A stretch of DNA of 12,860 nucleotides. Origin: an uncultured Clostridia bacterium (lineage in GTDB: Bacteria; Bacillota; Clostridia; Christensenellales; Borkfalkiaceae). The stretch lies in assembly GCA_904501815.1 (NCBI GenBank), contig CAJGCN010000031.1:1-12860 (forward strand), in the 5' to 3' direction. The number at the start of each line of letters is the position of its first letter. Within the stretch, counting starts at the first letter, position 1. The notes under the pieces were generated by a model that saw only the letters and a program-made list of their open reading frames with translations, searched no databases and was not told the DNA's origin. The translations under genes and the position numbers were made by a program. This document shows, piece by piece, positions 1 to 7,358 of this stretch.

Positions 1-1152
1 CATCAAGCGATTGCCGAACGGTTGCATAAGGATAAAGCGCGCTACGCGGGGGCAAACAAAGCGGAAGGGGTGCGCGACGGGCAAGGGAATTTTTTACCCG
101 ACTATAAATTGCATTTTTCGGAAAACGCGTTCGGCTACGATAGCTTGAAATTAGATTTTTCTAACACCCCTTTTGCTGAAGGTAAGCCTATGTACGCGCC
201 CCCCGTTCATAAAGAAAAGAGCGGGCAAGCGGAGTATAAAATTCAAAAAGATAGCAACGGAAACCTGTATTATTGGTACGACGACGAAACGGGCTACGCC
301 TACCGCGACGAGCAGTATAACTGGCAAAAAGCGCAAGACGGAATAGAATTTTTCGACGTGCCGGGCTATTACGTATACGCCTTTGAAAATCAATCGGGGT
401 ATCGCGTGCGAGTATGCTACTACGAATATTTCAAATTCCTGCACGGGCAATATCCTTCCTTTTTATTCGGCACGAATCAATACGGTCAGGATATTTTCAC
501 CTGCCTTGCGGTAGGGGCAAGGCTTTCCTTTTTGCTTGCGTTCGGCGTATCTTTTTTAAACCTTTTAATCGGCGCGCTCTACGGCGCGGCTTCGGGGTAT
601 TACGGGGGAAAGACGGATATCGTGATGCAACGAATTTCCGAAATTATTTCCGCCGTGCCGTTTATCGTGGCGGCAACTTTGTTTCAACTGCATATCGGCA
701 GTAGCGCAGGGCCTGTGTTGACCTTATTATTCGCGTTCGTACTGACGGGCTGGATTTCAACGGCAACCCGTGTGAGAATGCAATTTTATCGCTATAAAAA
801 TCGGGAGTACGTGTTGGCTGCGCGTTCGCTTGGCGCAAAAGACGGGCGTGTGATGTGGAAGCATATCTTCCCCAACGCCATAGGCGCGGTGATTACGGGC
901 GCGGCGTTGAGCGTGCCGAGCGTAATTTTTTCAGAGTCTATGCTTTCCTATTTGGGGATTGTGAATTTTGAAACGTCGAAATTTACGTCTATCGGCGGTA
1001 TGCTCGCGCAAGGGCAATCCTTGCTTGCCAGCGCGCCGCACGTTATCTTTTTTCCTGCGCTGTTTATCGCGCTACTATTGATTGGCTTTAATTTGATAGG
1101 AAACGGACTTCGCGACGCGTTTAATCCCGCACTACGGGGGGTGGAAGAATAA
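1..1152 (+). CDS. oppC: Oligopeptide ABC transporter permease, OppC type (5'-truncated)
   Basis: Inner-membrane permease subunit of a peptide importer; it pairs with OppB and is driven by OppD/OppF. The frame is open from base 1 with no good start, and the first transmembrane helix expected of OppC is missing, so the gene begins upstream of the window. The visible 383 codons start inside a large extracellular domain (about nt 1-440) rich in Tyr and Trp, a family-typical insertion between helices 1 and 2 in Clostridia. The membrane core follows, with helices near nt 520-591, 650-690, 710-760, 880-930 and 1040-1110. The cytoplasmic EAA loop that docks on the ATPases is clear at nt 805-876 (EYVLAARSLGAKD, then HIFPNA). 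The ending is typical of OppC (GNGLRDAFNP). It is followed after 1 nt by oppD. Sure of the family; the peptide substrate is inferred from the operon. Confidence 0.93.
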   Translation, partial: HQAIAERLHKDKARYAGANKAEGVRDGQGNFLPDYKLHFSENAFGYDSLKLDFSNTPFAEGKPMYAPPVHKEKSGQAEYKIQKDSNGNLYYWYDDETGYAYRDEQYNWQKAQDGIEFFDVPGYYVYAFENQSGYRVRVCYYEYFKFLHGQYPSFLFGTNQYGQDIFTCLAVGARLSFLLAFGVSFLNLLIGALYGAASGYYGGKTDIVMQRISEIISAVPFIVAATLFQLHIGSSAGPVLTLLFAFVLTGWISTATRVRMQFYRYKNREYVLAARSLGAKDGRVMWKHIFPNAIGAVITGAALSVPSVIFSESMLSYLGIVNFETSKFTSIGGMLAQGQSLLASAPHVIFFPALFIALLLIGFNLIGNGLRDAFNPALRGVEE

Positions 1153-1153
1153 A

Positions 1154-2239
1154 ATGAACGGACAAAAAAAACTCGAAGTGAATAATTTGCGGGTGTCGTT
1201 TAGAACACCGCTCGGGAAAGCGCAAGCGGTACGGGGCGTTTCCTTTGAACTTTACGAAGGGGAAACGCTTGCAATCGTAGGCGAATCGGGCTCGGGGAAA
1301 TCGGTGTCTGCAAAAGCGATAATGGGGATTTTATCAGGCAATGCGGAAGTGGAAGAAGGGGAGATTTTATTCGGGGAAAAAGACCTTTTAAAGGAAGGAA
1401 AAAAAGAGCTTTCCCGCCTGCGAGGGGATCGGCTCGCAATGATTTTTCAAGACCCCATGTCTTCGCTCAACCCCATTATGAAGATAGGCAAACAAATCAC
1501 CGAAGCAATGCTTTTAAAAAACCGCGCCATGCGCAAAAAGGATAAAACGCTCCCCCGATTAACCCGCGCGCAAGCTAAGCGCAAGGCAATTTCTTTAATG
1601 GAAGAAGTAGGGATTACGAACGCAGAAAAGCGTTTTGAACAGTATCCTTTTGAATTTTCAGGCGGTATGCGCCAAAGAATCGTTATCGCTATCGCGCTCA
1701 GCGCAAACCCCGAAATTCTTATTTGCGACGAGCCGACCACCGCGCTCGACGTGTCCGTACAGTCGCAAATTTTAAAGCTTATTAACCGCTTGAAGAAGGA
1801 ACGGAATTTATCCGTTATTTTTATCACGCACGACTTAGGCGTAGTGGCGAACGTAGCCGACAGGATTGCCGTGATGTACGCGGGGAAAATCGTGGAATAC
1901 GGGGAAAGCGAAGAAATTTTCTACGACCCTAAGCACCCGTATACTTGGGCGCTTTTATCGTCTACGCCCGATTTAACGACGACGGGGCGGTTGGAAACGA
2001 TACCCCTTTCTCCCCCCGATTTACTCAGTCCGCCCATAGGCGACGCGTTTGCGCCGAGAAACGCCTACGCGCTTGAAATCGACTTTGAAGAACAGCCGCC
2101 TTTTTTTAAAGTAAGCGAAACGCACTACGCGGCAACTTGGCTGTTGCACCCGCTTGCGCCGAAAATACCTTTGCCTGAAAAATTAGCACTACGGCAAAAA
2201 AGGAGAGAACGGGAATGGACGAACGAAAGGAAGAAATAA
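1154..2239 (+). CDS. oppD: Oligopeptide ABC transporter ATP-binding protein OppD
   Basis: Cytoplasmic ATPase that powers peptide import through OppB/OppC. The 361-aa protein has a full nucleotide-binding domain: Walker A GESGSGKS at residues 43-50, Q-loop Gln99, signature FSGGMRQR at 168-175 and Walker B ILICDEP with Asp192 and Glu193. The C-terminal 100 residues form the oligopeptide-type extension. In many OppD proteins this carries a four-cysteine cluster. Here the equivalent stretch (GDAFAPRNAYAL, then IDFEEQPPFF) has no cysteine, a variant I recall from other Firmicutes. The start ATG lies 1 nt after the oppC stop with a GGTGG-like ribosome site inside the oppC end. The last 25 nt overlap oppF, so translation is probably coupled. 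Confidence 0.95.
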   Translation: MNGQKKLEVNNLRVSFRTPLGKAQAVRGVSFELYEGETLAIVGESGSGKSVSAKAIMGILSGNAEVEEGEILFGEKDLLKEGKKELSRLRGDRLAMIFQDPMSSLNPIMKIGKQITEAMLLKNRAMRKKDKTLPRLTRAQAKRKAISLMEEVGITNAEKRFEQYPFEFSGGMRQRIVIAIALSANPEILICDEPTTALDVSVQSQILKLINRLKKERNLSVIFITHDLGVVANVADRIAVMYAGKIVEYGESEEIFYDPKHPYTWALLSSTPDLTTTGRLETIPLSPPDLLSPPIGDAFAPRNAYALEIDFEEQPPFFKVSETHYAATWLLHPLAPKIPLPEKLALRQKRREREWTNERKK

Positions 2240-3147
2240 TTTTACGGGTCGAAAATTTAAAACAGTATTTCGGCAACCCCAAAAAGCCCTTTAAGGCGGT
2301 GGACGGGGTGTCCTTTACCGTAAAAAAAGGGGAAGCGTTCGGAATCGTCGGGGAGTCGGGGTCGGGAAAAACCACGACGGGTCGAGCGGTGATAGGGCTA
2401 TATACCCCTACGGGCGGGGAGATTTATTTTAAAGAGAATTTGATAGGGGCAGGAAATGCGTGCGCCCGTCAACGCGCGCAAATCAAGCGCAACGCAAAAG
2501 AACGGTTGAAAATACAAATGATATTTCAAGACCCCGTCGCTTCGTTAAATCCCAGAATGACGGTAAAAGAAATCGTTGCGGAAGGGTTAATTGTAAACGG
2601 GGAACGGGATAAGAAAATCATAGAAGAAAAGGTATACGGCGCGCTCCAAACGGTGGGGCTTTTGAAAGAACACGCGGGCAGATATCCCCACGAATTTTCG
2701 GGTGGACAGCGCCAACGTATCGGGATTGCCCGCGCGTTGATTACGAATCCTGAAGTGCTAATTGCAGACGAGCCCGTTTCTGCGCTCGACGTGTCCGTAC
2801 AGGCGCAAGTCGTGAATTTATTAGCCGATTTAAAAGAAAAGCTCGGGCTGACCGTTTTGTTTATCGCGCACGATTTGTCCGTCGTGAAATATTTTTCGGA
2901 TAGAGTCGCCGTGATGTATTTGGGAAAAATCGTAGAGCTTGCCCCGTCGGAAGAGTTGTTTGAAAACCCTTTGCACCCGTATACAAAGTCGTTGCTTTCG
3001 GCAATTCCTTTGCCCGACCCAAGAACGGAAAAAGAACGGGAATGTAGCGCGTTTGAGTTCGACGGGGATTTTGCAGGACAAACCCTTCGGGAAGTAAAAA
3101 CGGGGCATTTTTTGTTGTGCGACGAAAGGGAAGGAGAAAAAAGATGA
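2215..3147 (+). CDS. oppF: Oligopeptide ABC transporter ATP-binding protein OppF
   Basis: Second ATPase of the peptide importer, forming a heterodimer with OppD. The 310-aa protein has Walker A GESGSGKT at 46-53, Q-loop Gln105, signature FSGGQRQR at 161-168, Walker B VLIADEP with Asp185 and Glu186, and H-loop AHD near 219. The D-loop SALDVSVQAQ and the tail HPYTKSLLSAIPLPDP are hallmark OppF sequences. The start at 2215 is supported by AGGAGAG at 2201-2207, 7 nt upstream and inside the end of oppD. The end is slightly divergent, finishing in a charged EREGEKR tail. The stop codon TGA overlaps the ATG of the next gene (ATGA), so the small protein downstream is probably made along with it. Confidence 0.95.
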   Translation: MDERKEEIILRVENLKQYFGNPKKPFKAVDGVSFTVKKGEAFGIVGESGSGKTTTGRAVIGLYTPTGGEIYFKENLIGAGNACARQRAQIKRNAKERLKIQMIFQDPVASLNPRMTVKEIVAEGLIVNGERDKKIIEEKVYGALQTVGLLKEHAGRYPHEFSGGQRQRIGIARALITNPEVLIADEPVSALDVSVQAQVVNLLADLKEKLGLTVLFIAHDLSVVKYFSDRVAVMYLGKIVELAPSEELFENPLHPYTKSLLSAIPLPDPRTEKERECSAFEFDGDFAGQTLREVKTGHFLLCDEREGEKR

Positions 3148-3410
3148 ACGCGTTTATTCTGTCCGATATTTTCTTTCTGATAGGCATAGGGTGTTTTTTT
3201 TCGTTAGCGTGGGAGTTTTTGTCTGCGCGAGGCGCGTTTCACGGTATTTCCTACGCTGTTCGCGTATGCTTTTTGAAGGAAAAAAGAAAATACGGGGAAT
3301 ATCTTTCAGCAAAAAAATCAAAAACGAGAAAAAGTTTTTCTTGGAAACTTTTACCGCTTGGCGGGGGATGTCTTTTGCTCTCTTCCGTCCTTTTTTCGCT
3401 TGCCGTATAA
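3144..3410 (+). CDS. Small two-helix membrane protein, DUF3899-like
   Basis: An 88-aa protein of unknown function. The start is taken as ATG 3144 because it overlaps the oppF stop (ATGA) and has AAGGAG at 3131-3136 with 7-nt spacing; a longer in-frame start at 3117 would overlap oppF more and has no such site. It has one hydrophobic helix at residues 5-25, a polar basic middle (GAFHGISYAVRVCFLKEKRKYGEYLSAKKS) and a second helix at about 71-88, so both ends are probably in the membrane. The middle block, with Gly-Phe-x-Gly-Ile-Ser-Tyr and a later Tyr-Gly-Glu-Tyr followed by lysines, resembles what I remember of the DUF3899 family; that match is from memory. Tight coupling to oppF suggests a link to the peptide importer, but no function can be assigned. 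Confidence 0.72.
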   Translation: MNAFILSDIFFLIGIGCFFSLAWEFLSARGAFHGISYAVRVCFLKEKRKYGEYLSAKKSKTRKSFSWKLLPLGGGCLLLSSVLFSLAV

Positions 3411-3486
3411 AAGAAAACCTGATTATAAATTCGTTCGGGAAAGTATAAATATTTTCAAGGAATACGCAAATAATCCTATTTACGCG

Positions 3487-3515
3487 TTGACAAAGGGGTG
3501 AAAATATAGTATAAT
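3487..3515 (+). promoter_or_regulatory. Consensus sigma-A promoter for the CNNM-galE-ygjP operon
   Basis: Perfect -35 TTGACA (3487-3492), 17-nt spacer, perfect -10 TATAAT (3510-3515). Predicted transcript start is about 3521-3523, giving a leader of about 55 nt before the ATG at 3578. This marks the start of a new transcription unit after the opp operon. Confidence 0.88.
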
Positions 3516-3527
3516 ATAGCATAGACG

Positions 3528-3549
3528 ATTATAGTTTATAGGCTATAAT
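3528..3549 (+). promoter_or_regulatory. Inverted repeat in the 5' leader of the CNNM gene
   Basis: Perfect 7-bp arms, ATTATAG (3528-3534) and CTATAAT (3543-3549), around an 8-nt loop, just downstream of the predicted transcript start. It is A/T rich, so as an RNA hairpin it would be weak; its place and symmetry also fit an operator. It could be chance in A/T-rich DNA. Confidence 0.35.
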
Positions 3550-3577
3550 TGAAAAATTTTATCTTTTTGGAGGAAAT

Positions 3578-4858
3578 ATGGACCCCCTATCTCTATCACT
3601 CGTAATTATCGTACTCATCTTGCTTTCCGGATTTTTTTCGGGAACGGAAACGGCGTTTTCTTGCGCCAACAGCATTAAGCTGAAAAGCCATATCGCGTCA
3701 GGCAAAAAGAACGCCAAAGCCGTTCACGCCTTTGCGGTAGAAAAGTACGATAAGCTCGTCACGGCGATTTTAATCGGCAACAATATCGTGAACTTAACGG
3801 CGTCTGCGCTCGGTACGATTTTGTTCGCTAAGATTTTAAGCGGTACGGGTGTTGACTCTACGACGATTTCGACGATTGTTTTAACGGTTGCGGTGTTGGT
3901 ATTCGGTGAAATTACGCCCAAGTATTTTGCCAGCGTATATCCTGAAAAATGTTGTTATCTGTTTTATCCTTTGATGCAGTTTTTTTATTGGATACTTATT
4001 CCGTTTAGCTTTATTTTCGACGCATATAAAAAGTTGTTGACGAAAATTTTCAAGCTGAAAAAGGACGAAACGGTGACGGACGAAGAGCTGATGTCGCTCG
4101 TGGACGAAGCCGAAGAAATGGGTACGTTAAAAGAAGACGAATCCGAGCTGTTGCGCTCTGCGCTCGAATTCGACGATTTGAAAGTAGAAGATATTTTAGT
4201 GCCCCGCGTAAACGTGGTTGCAATCGACGTGCAATCGTCTATGCAAGAGATTTGGGAAAAATTCCGTGAATGTGGATATTCCAGACTTCCCGTGTATAAA
4301 GAAACGATCGATAACGTAATCGGGTTTATTCATCAACGGGATTTCTTCAACGCCTATATCGAAGGGGCGGAGAATATAGAAAAAGAAGTGGAAGAAATCG
4401 TGTTTACCACCGAGTATACCCGTATTTCCGATTTGTTCCGTCAATTGCAAAAGAAAAAAGTGCATATGGCTGCGGTATCCGACGAATACGGCGGACTTGT
4501 GGGAATCGTCACGCTCGAAGATATTTTGGAAGAGCTCGTTGGGGAAATTTGGGACGAACACGACGAAGAAGAAGTGCTGTTCGGGAAAATTGCCGAAGAC
4601 GAGTATTGGGTTGACGGCAAATGCGAATTAGAGCCTTTCTTAAAACTTTACGATTTAGAACAGGAAGACGAGAATTTCGACGCGAACACCGTCGGCGGTT
4701 GGGTGACCGAAAAATACGGTGGAATTCCGCCGATCGGGGAAAAGATTTTCTTTAAATTTCTCGAAATCAAAGTGGTGAAAGCCACGCAACAAAAGGTCCT
4801 TAAAATCCGTTCGAGAAGAGTGGAAGAAACGGAAAATCAAAACGAAAAAGAAGAATAA
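3578..4858 (+). CDS. CNNM-CBS-CorC_HlyC membrane protein (hemolysin C / CorC / MpfA class)
   Basis: A 426-aa membrane protein of the CNNM/HCC family, known mainly as Mg2+ or other divalent cation exporters or regulators and often mis-named hemolysins. Order: CNNM (DUF21) domain at about 1-190 with helices near 4-26, 60-82, 93-115 and 125-150, including the family motif SGFFSGTETAF (17-27) and GEITPK (110-115). Next comes a linker ending in LMSLVDEAEE and a paired CBS module at about 200-330 (DILVPRVNVVAID; then DEYGGLVGIVTLEDILEELVGEI). The C-terminal CorC_HlyC domain lies at about 340-415 (VDGKCELEPF to NFDANTVGGW), with an acidic tail. The length is normal. The start has GGAGG at 3569-3573. 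It is first in a three-gene unit with galE; the link between them is unclear. Family sure, ion unknown. Confidence 0.93.
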   Translation: MDPLSLSLVIIVLILLSGFFSGTETAFSCANSIKLKSHIASGKKNAKAVHAFAVEKYDKLVTAILIGNNIVNLTASALGTILFAKILSGTGVDSTTISTIVLTVAVLVFGEITPKYFASVYPEKCCYLFYPLMQFFYWILIPFSFIFDAYKKLLTKIFKLKKDETVTDEELMSLVDEAEEMGTLKEDESELLRSALEFDDLKVEDILVPRVNVVAIDVQSSMQEIWEKFRECGYSRLPVYKETIDNVIGFIHQRDFFNAYIEGAENIEKEVEEIVFTTEYTRISDLFRQLQKKKVHMAAVSDEYGGLVGIVTLEDILEELVGEIWDEHDEEEVLFGKIAEDEYWVDGKCELEPFLKLYDLEQEDENFDANTVGGWVTEKYGGIPPIGEKIFFKFLEIKVVKATQQKVLKIRSRRVEETENQNEKEE

Positions 4859-4881
4859 TAAATTTTTGTCGAGGTGGATAT

Positions 4882-5895
4882 ATGGCAACTATTTTAGTGA
4901 CGGGCGGAAGCGGCTATATCGGTTCGCACACCGTTTTGGAACTTTTGAACAAGAACTACGAAGTCGTAGTCGTGGATAATTTCTCTAATTCCAGCTACGA
5001 AAGCATTGCGCGCGTGCAAGAAATTACGGGTAAAACGGTTAAGTTTTACGAAAACGACATTCGCGACGTAGCGGCTATGGAAGAAATTTTCAAGGCGCAT
5101 AAATTCGACGCGGTCATTCATTTCGCCGCGTTTAAAGCGGTGGGGGAAAGCTGTAAGCTTCCTTTGAAATACTACGATAACAACATCAGCGGTACGGTAG
5201 GACTTTTGCAGGTCATGGAAAAATACGGCGTAAAGAAGATTATTTTCTCGTCGTCCGCAACCGTTTACGGCTCGCCCGAACGCTTGCCGTTGGACGAAAA
5301 TTGCCGTCTTTCGACGACCAACCCCTACGGTAGCACCAAGCTCATGATGGAAAACATTATGCAGGACGTGTATACGGCGGATAAGGAATGGAACATTATT
5401 TTGCTCCGCTATTTCAACCCCGTCGGCGCGCACGAAAGCGGGCGTATCGGAGAAGACCCGAAAGGAATTCCCAACAATTTAATGCCCTACGTAGCGCAAG
5501 TAGCGAGCGGAAAACTTGCTTGCATTAACGTTTTTGGCAACGACTACGACACTCCCGACGGCACGGGCGTACGCGATTATATTCACGTGGTTGACCTTGC
5601 GCTTGGGCATATTGCGGCGATTGAAGAATGTAATCAATCGGGCGTACATATCTACAATCTCGGCACGGGACACGGATATAGCGTACTCGATATGATTCAC
5701 GCGTTTGAAAAGGCTTGCGGGAAAACGTTGCCGTATAAGATTTGCGAACGCCGTTCGGGGGATATCGCGGCTTGCTACGCTTGTCCTGATAAAGCGGAAA
5801 AGGAACTCAAATGGAAAGCCAAATACGGCATTGAAGAAATGTGCGCTTCGCAATGGAAGTGGCAAAGCTCTAACCCGTTCGGCTACGAAAAATAA
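4882..5895 (+). CDS. galE: UDP-glucose 4-epimerase GalE
   Basis: Cytosolic NAD-dependent short-chain dehydrogenase-fold enzyme that interconverts UDP-galactose and UDP-glucose, for galactose use (Leloir pathway) and surface polysaccharide precursors. The 337-aa length is standard. NAD-binding GGSGYIGSH lies at residues 8-16. The catalytic set is complete: SSSATVYG at 123-130 and Tyr149-x3-Lys153 in NPYGSTK, the same numbering as E. coli GalE. LLRYFNPVGAHESG and the GTGVRDYIHVVDLA substrate-domain motifs follow, and the end WKWQSSNPFGY is diagnostic of bacterial GalE. The ribosome site is GAGGTGG at 4871-4877. It lies 23 nt after the CNNM gene and 2 nt before the next gene, so it is likely co-transcribed with both. 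UDP-GlcNAc epimerase activity cannot be excluded. Confidence 0.96.
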   Translation: MATILVTGGSGYIGSHTVLELLNKNYEVVVVDNFSNSSYESIARVQEITGKTVKFYENDIRDVAAMEEIFKAHKFDAVIHFAAFKAVGESCKLPLKYYDNNISGTVGLLQVMEKYGVKKIIFSSSATVYGSPERLPLDENCRLSTTNPYGSTKLMMENIMQDVYTADKEWNIILLRYFNPVGAHESGRIGEDPKGIPNNLMPYVAQVASGKLACINVFGNDYDTPDGTGVRDYIHVVDLALGHIAAIEECNQSGVHIYNLGTGHGYSVLDMIHAFEKACGKTLPYKICERRSGDIAACYACPDKAEKELKWKAKYGIEEMCASQWKWQSSNPFGYEK

Positions 5896-5897
5896 GC

Positions 5898-6560
5898 ATG
5901 ATTACGCCGGATAAGATTATTCGTTCCGCGCGAAAAACGCTTTCCGTTTCTATCGATCCGTTCGGTAAACTGATCGTCCGCGCGCCCGCGCGGCTCAGCG
6001 AAGAACGGATCTTTGCTTTTTTAAAAGAAAAAGAGAATTGGATACGCACACATCAAGCCAAAAAGGCGGGGGCAGAGTCGCGTTTACCGACGGAAAATCT
6101 CGACGGCTATTCCTTTTTGTTGTTGGGTGAAGAATATAAAATTTCGTTATACGGCGGGAAAAAAGTGCTGGCGGACGACGCGCAAAAACGGTTGTTCGTA
6201 CCAAAAATCAAAAGCGCGGAAAGCTTAAAAAAGTGGCTGAAAGCCCGCGCGGAAGAAGTATTTTACGAGATAGCGCAACGGCTTTCGTTTGAGATGCAAA
6301 CGTCATATAAAAGCCTTGCGGTGTCGAGCGCGAAAAGCCGTTGGGGAAGCTGTTCGTTCGATAACGCCTTGCGCTTTTCTTTTCGCTTGCTCTACGCGCC
6401 CGTTGACGTGATTGCCTACGTGGTTGCGCACGAGCTGGCGCATACGTTTGAGAAAAACCATTCCCCGAAATTTTGGGCAGTGGTAGGGGCGTACGTGCCC
6501 GATTACAAACGAAAAAGGAAATGGCTCAAAGACAGAGCGTATTTAATGGAAATATTTTAA
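5898..6560 (+). CDS. YgjP-like M48-fold zinc metallopeptidase (DUF45)
   Basis: A 220-aa protein of the YgjP/DUF45 metallopeptidase family, whose substrates are largely unknown. The catalytic end is intact: zinc motif His178-Glu179-Leu-Ala-His182 with the third ligand region ENHSPKFW (Glu185, His188), preceded by the family mark SRWGSC (147-152) and the strand-forming LRFSFRLLYAP. The N-terminal 100 residues form a beta-rich domain (LSVSIDPFGKLIVRAP; LLGEEYKISL) as in relatives. There is no signal peptide, so it is probably cytosolic. The ATG lies 2 nt after the galE stop and has no recognisable ribosome site, which implies coupled translation with galE. It is the last gene of the unit, followed directly by a hairpin. 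Confidence 0.9.
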   Translation: MITPDKIIRSARKTLSVSIDPFGKLIVRAPARLSEERIFAFLKEKENWIRTHQAKKAGAESRLPTENLDGYSFLLLGEEYKISLYGGKKVLADDAQKRLFVPKIKSAESLKKWLKARAEEVFYEIAQRLSFEMQTSYKSLAVSSAKSRWGSCSFDNALRFSFRLLYAPVDVIAYVVAHELAHTFEKNHSPKFWAVVGAYVPDYKRKRKWLKDRAYLMEIF

Positions 6561-6586
6561 AAAAGCGTTTAAAATCCGCGCTTTTT
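6560..6586 (+). terminator. Weak intrinsic terminator after the metallopeptidase gene
   Basis: AAAAAGCG (6560-6567) pairs with CGCTTTTT (6579-6586) around an 11-nt loop, giving an 8-bp stem with only three G/C pairs and five T's at its end. It starts at the stop codon. Its place fits the end of the CNNM-galE-metallopeptidase unit. A TATATT at 6592-6597 just after it could be a -10 box for sufC, but the matching -35 (TTAAAA, 6569-6574) is poor. Confidence 0.45.
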
Positions 6587-6627
6587 CGGTATATATTGAT
6601 AGAAAGGATTTTTAAGCGGAGAAAACA

Positions 6628-7347
6628 ATGTTAAAACTCGAAAACGTAAGCTATTCCGTAAAGGACGAGCTTGGCGAAAAACAAATTTTGAAAAATATCA
6701 ATCTTGAAATCGACGAACGGTTCGTGGCGTTTACAGGCCCGAACGGCGGGGGAAAATCCACGCTTGCGAAAGTGATTGCGGGAATTATTCACCCTACGTC
6801 GGGCAAGATTTATTTCGACGGCGAAGAGATCACCGCTCTTTCCGTCACCGAACGGGCAAAACGGGGGATATCCTACGCTTTTCAACAGCCCGTACGCTTT
6901 AAGGGCTTGACGGTGCGCGATTTAATCAATATCGCGGCGGGAAAAACGCTTAAAGTTTCCGATGCTTGCGCGTATCTTTCCGAAGTGGGAATGTGCGCGC
7001 GGGATTATATCGACCGCGAAGTCAACGCGTCGTTATCGGGCGGGGAATTGAAACGCATTGAAATTGCCACCATTCTCGCAAGAGCGACCAAGCTTTCCGT
7101 CTTCGACGAACCCGAAGCGGGGATTGACCTTTGGAGCTTTGGGAATTTGATTTCCGTATTCGAAAAAATGCACGAAAAAACCAAAGGAAATATTTTGATT
7201 ATTTCCCACCAAGAGCGTATTTTGAATATTGCCGATAAAATCGTTGTGATAGCAGACGGCAAAATCGAAGCGCAAGGGGCAAAGGACGAAATTTTGCCTA
7301 AACTGCTCGCGGCGAAAACTTGTCGCGTGCTGGAAGAAAAACTGTAA
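6628..7347 (+). CDS. sufC: SufC-type ABC ATPase of Fe-S cluster assembly
   Basis: A soluble ABC-type ATPase that works with SufB/SufD scaffold proteins to build Fe-S clusters; it is not a transporter. The 239-aa protein has Walker A GPNGGGKST at 37-45, Q-loop Gln86, signature LSGGELKR at 136-143 and Walker B SVFDEPEAGID with Asp160 and Glu161. The FDEPEAGIDLW form and SGGELKRIEIATIL are typical of the Clostridia/archaeal SufC branch rather than the proteobacterial one. The ribosome site is GGAG at 6618-6621 with 6-nt spacing. The downstream partner starts 11 nt later, which fixes the assignment. No sufS, sufU or second sufB/D gene lies nearby, so this is likely a minimal two-gene set. Confidence 0.9.
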   Translation: MLKLENVSYSVKDELGEKQILKNINLEIDERFVAFTGPNGGGKSTLAKVIAGIIHPTSGKIYFDGEEITALSVTERAKRGISYAFQQPVRFKGLTVRDLINIAAGKTLKVSDACAYLSEVGMCARDYIDREVNASLSGGELKRIEIATILARATKLSVFDEPEAGIDLWSFGNLISVFEKMHEKTKGNILIISHQERILNIADKIVVIADGKIEAQGAKDEILPKLLAAKTCRVLEEKL

Positions 7348-7358
7348 AGGAGTCGGTT

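Noticed and set aside
3411..3486. A terminator for the opp operon after the small membrane protein
   Set aside because: I could not find a stem with a T-run here; the operon end may be factor-dependent or unmarked.
3516..3577. A magnesium riboswitch (M-box or ykkC-like) before the CNNM gene
   Set aside because: The leader is only about 55 nt and holds one weak hairpin, far too short for a known metal riboswitch.
4894..5433. A 179-codon frame on the strand opposite galE, and similar long minus-strand frames at 1447-1827 and 11085-11645
   Set aside because: They are shadows of well-supported genes or run across promoters; no ribosome sites and no family resemblance.
7320..7358. An upstream TTG start for the SufB/D-like gene
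   Set aside because: It lies inside the end of sufC with no ribosome site, while ATG 7359 has AAAGGAG at ideal spacing.
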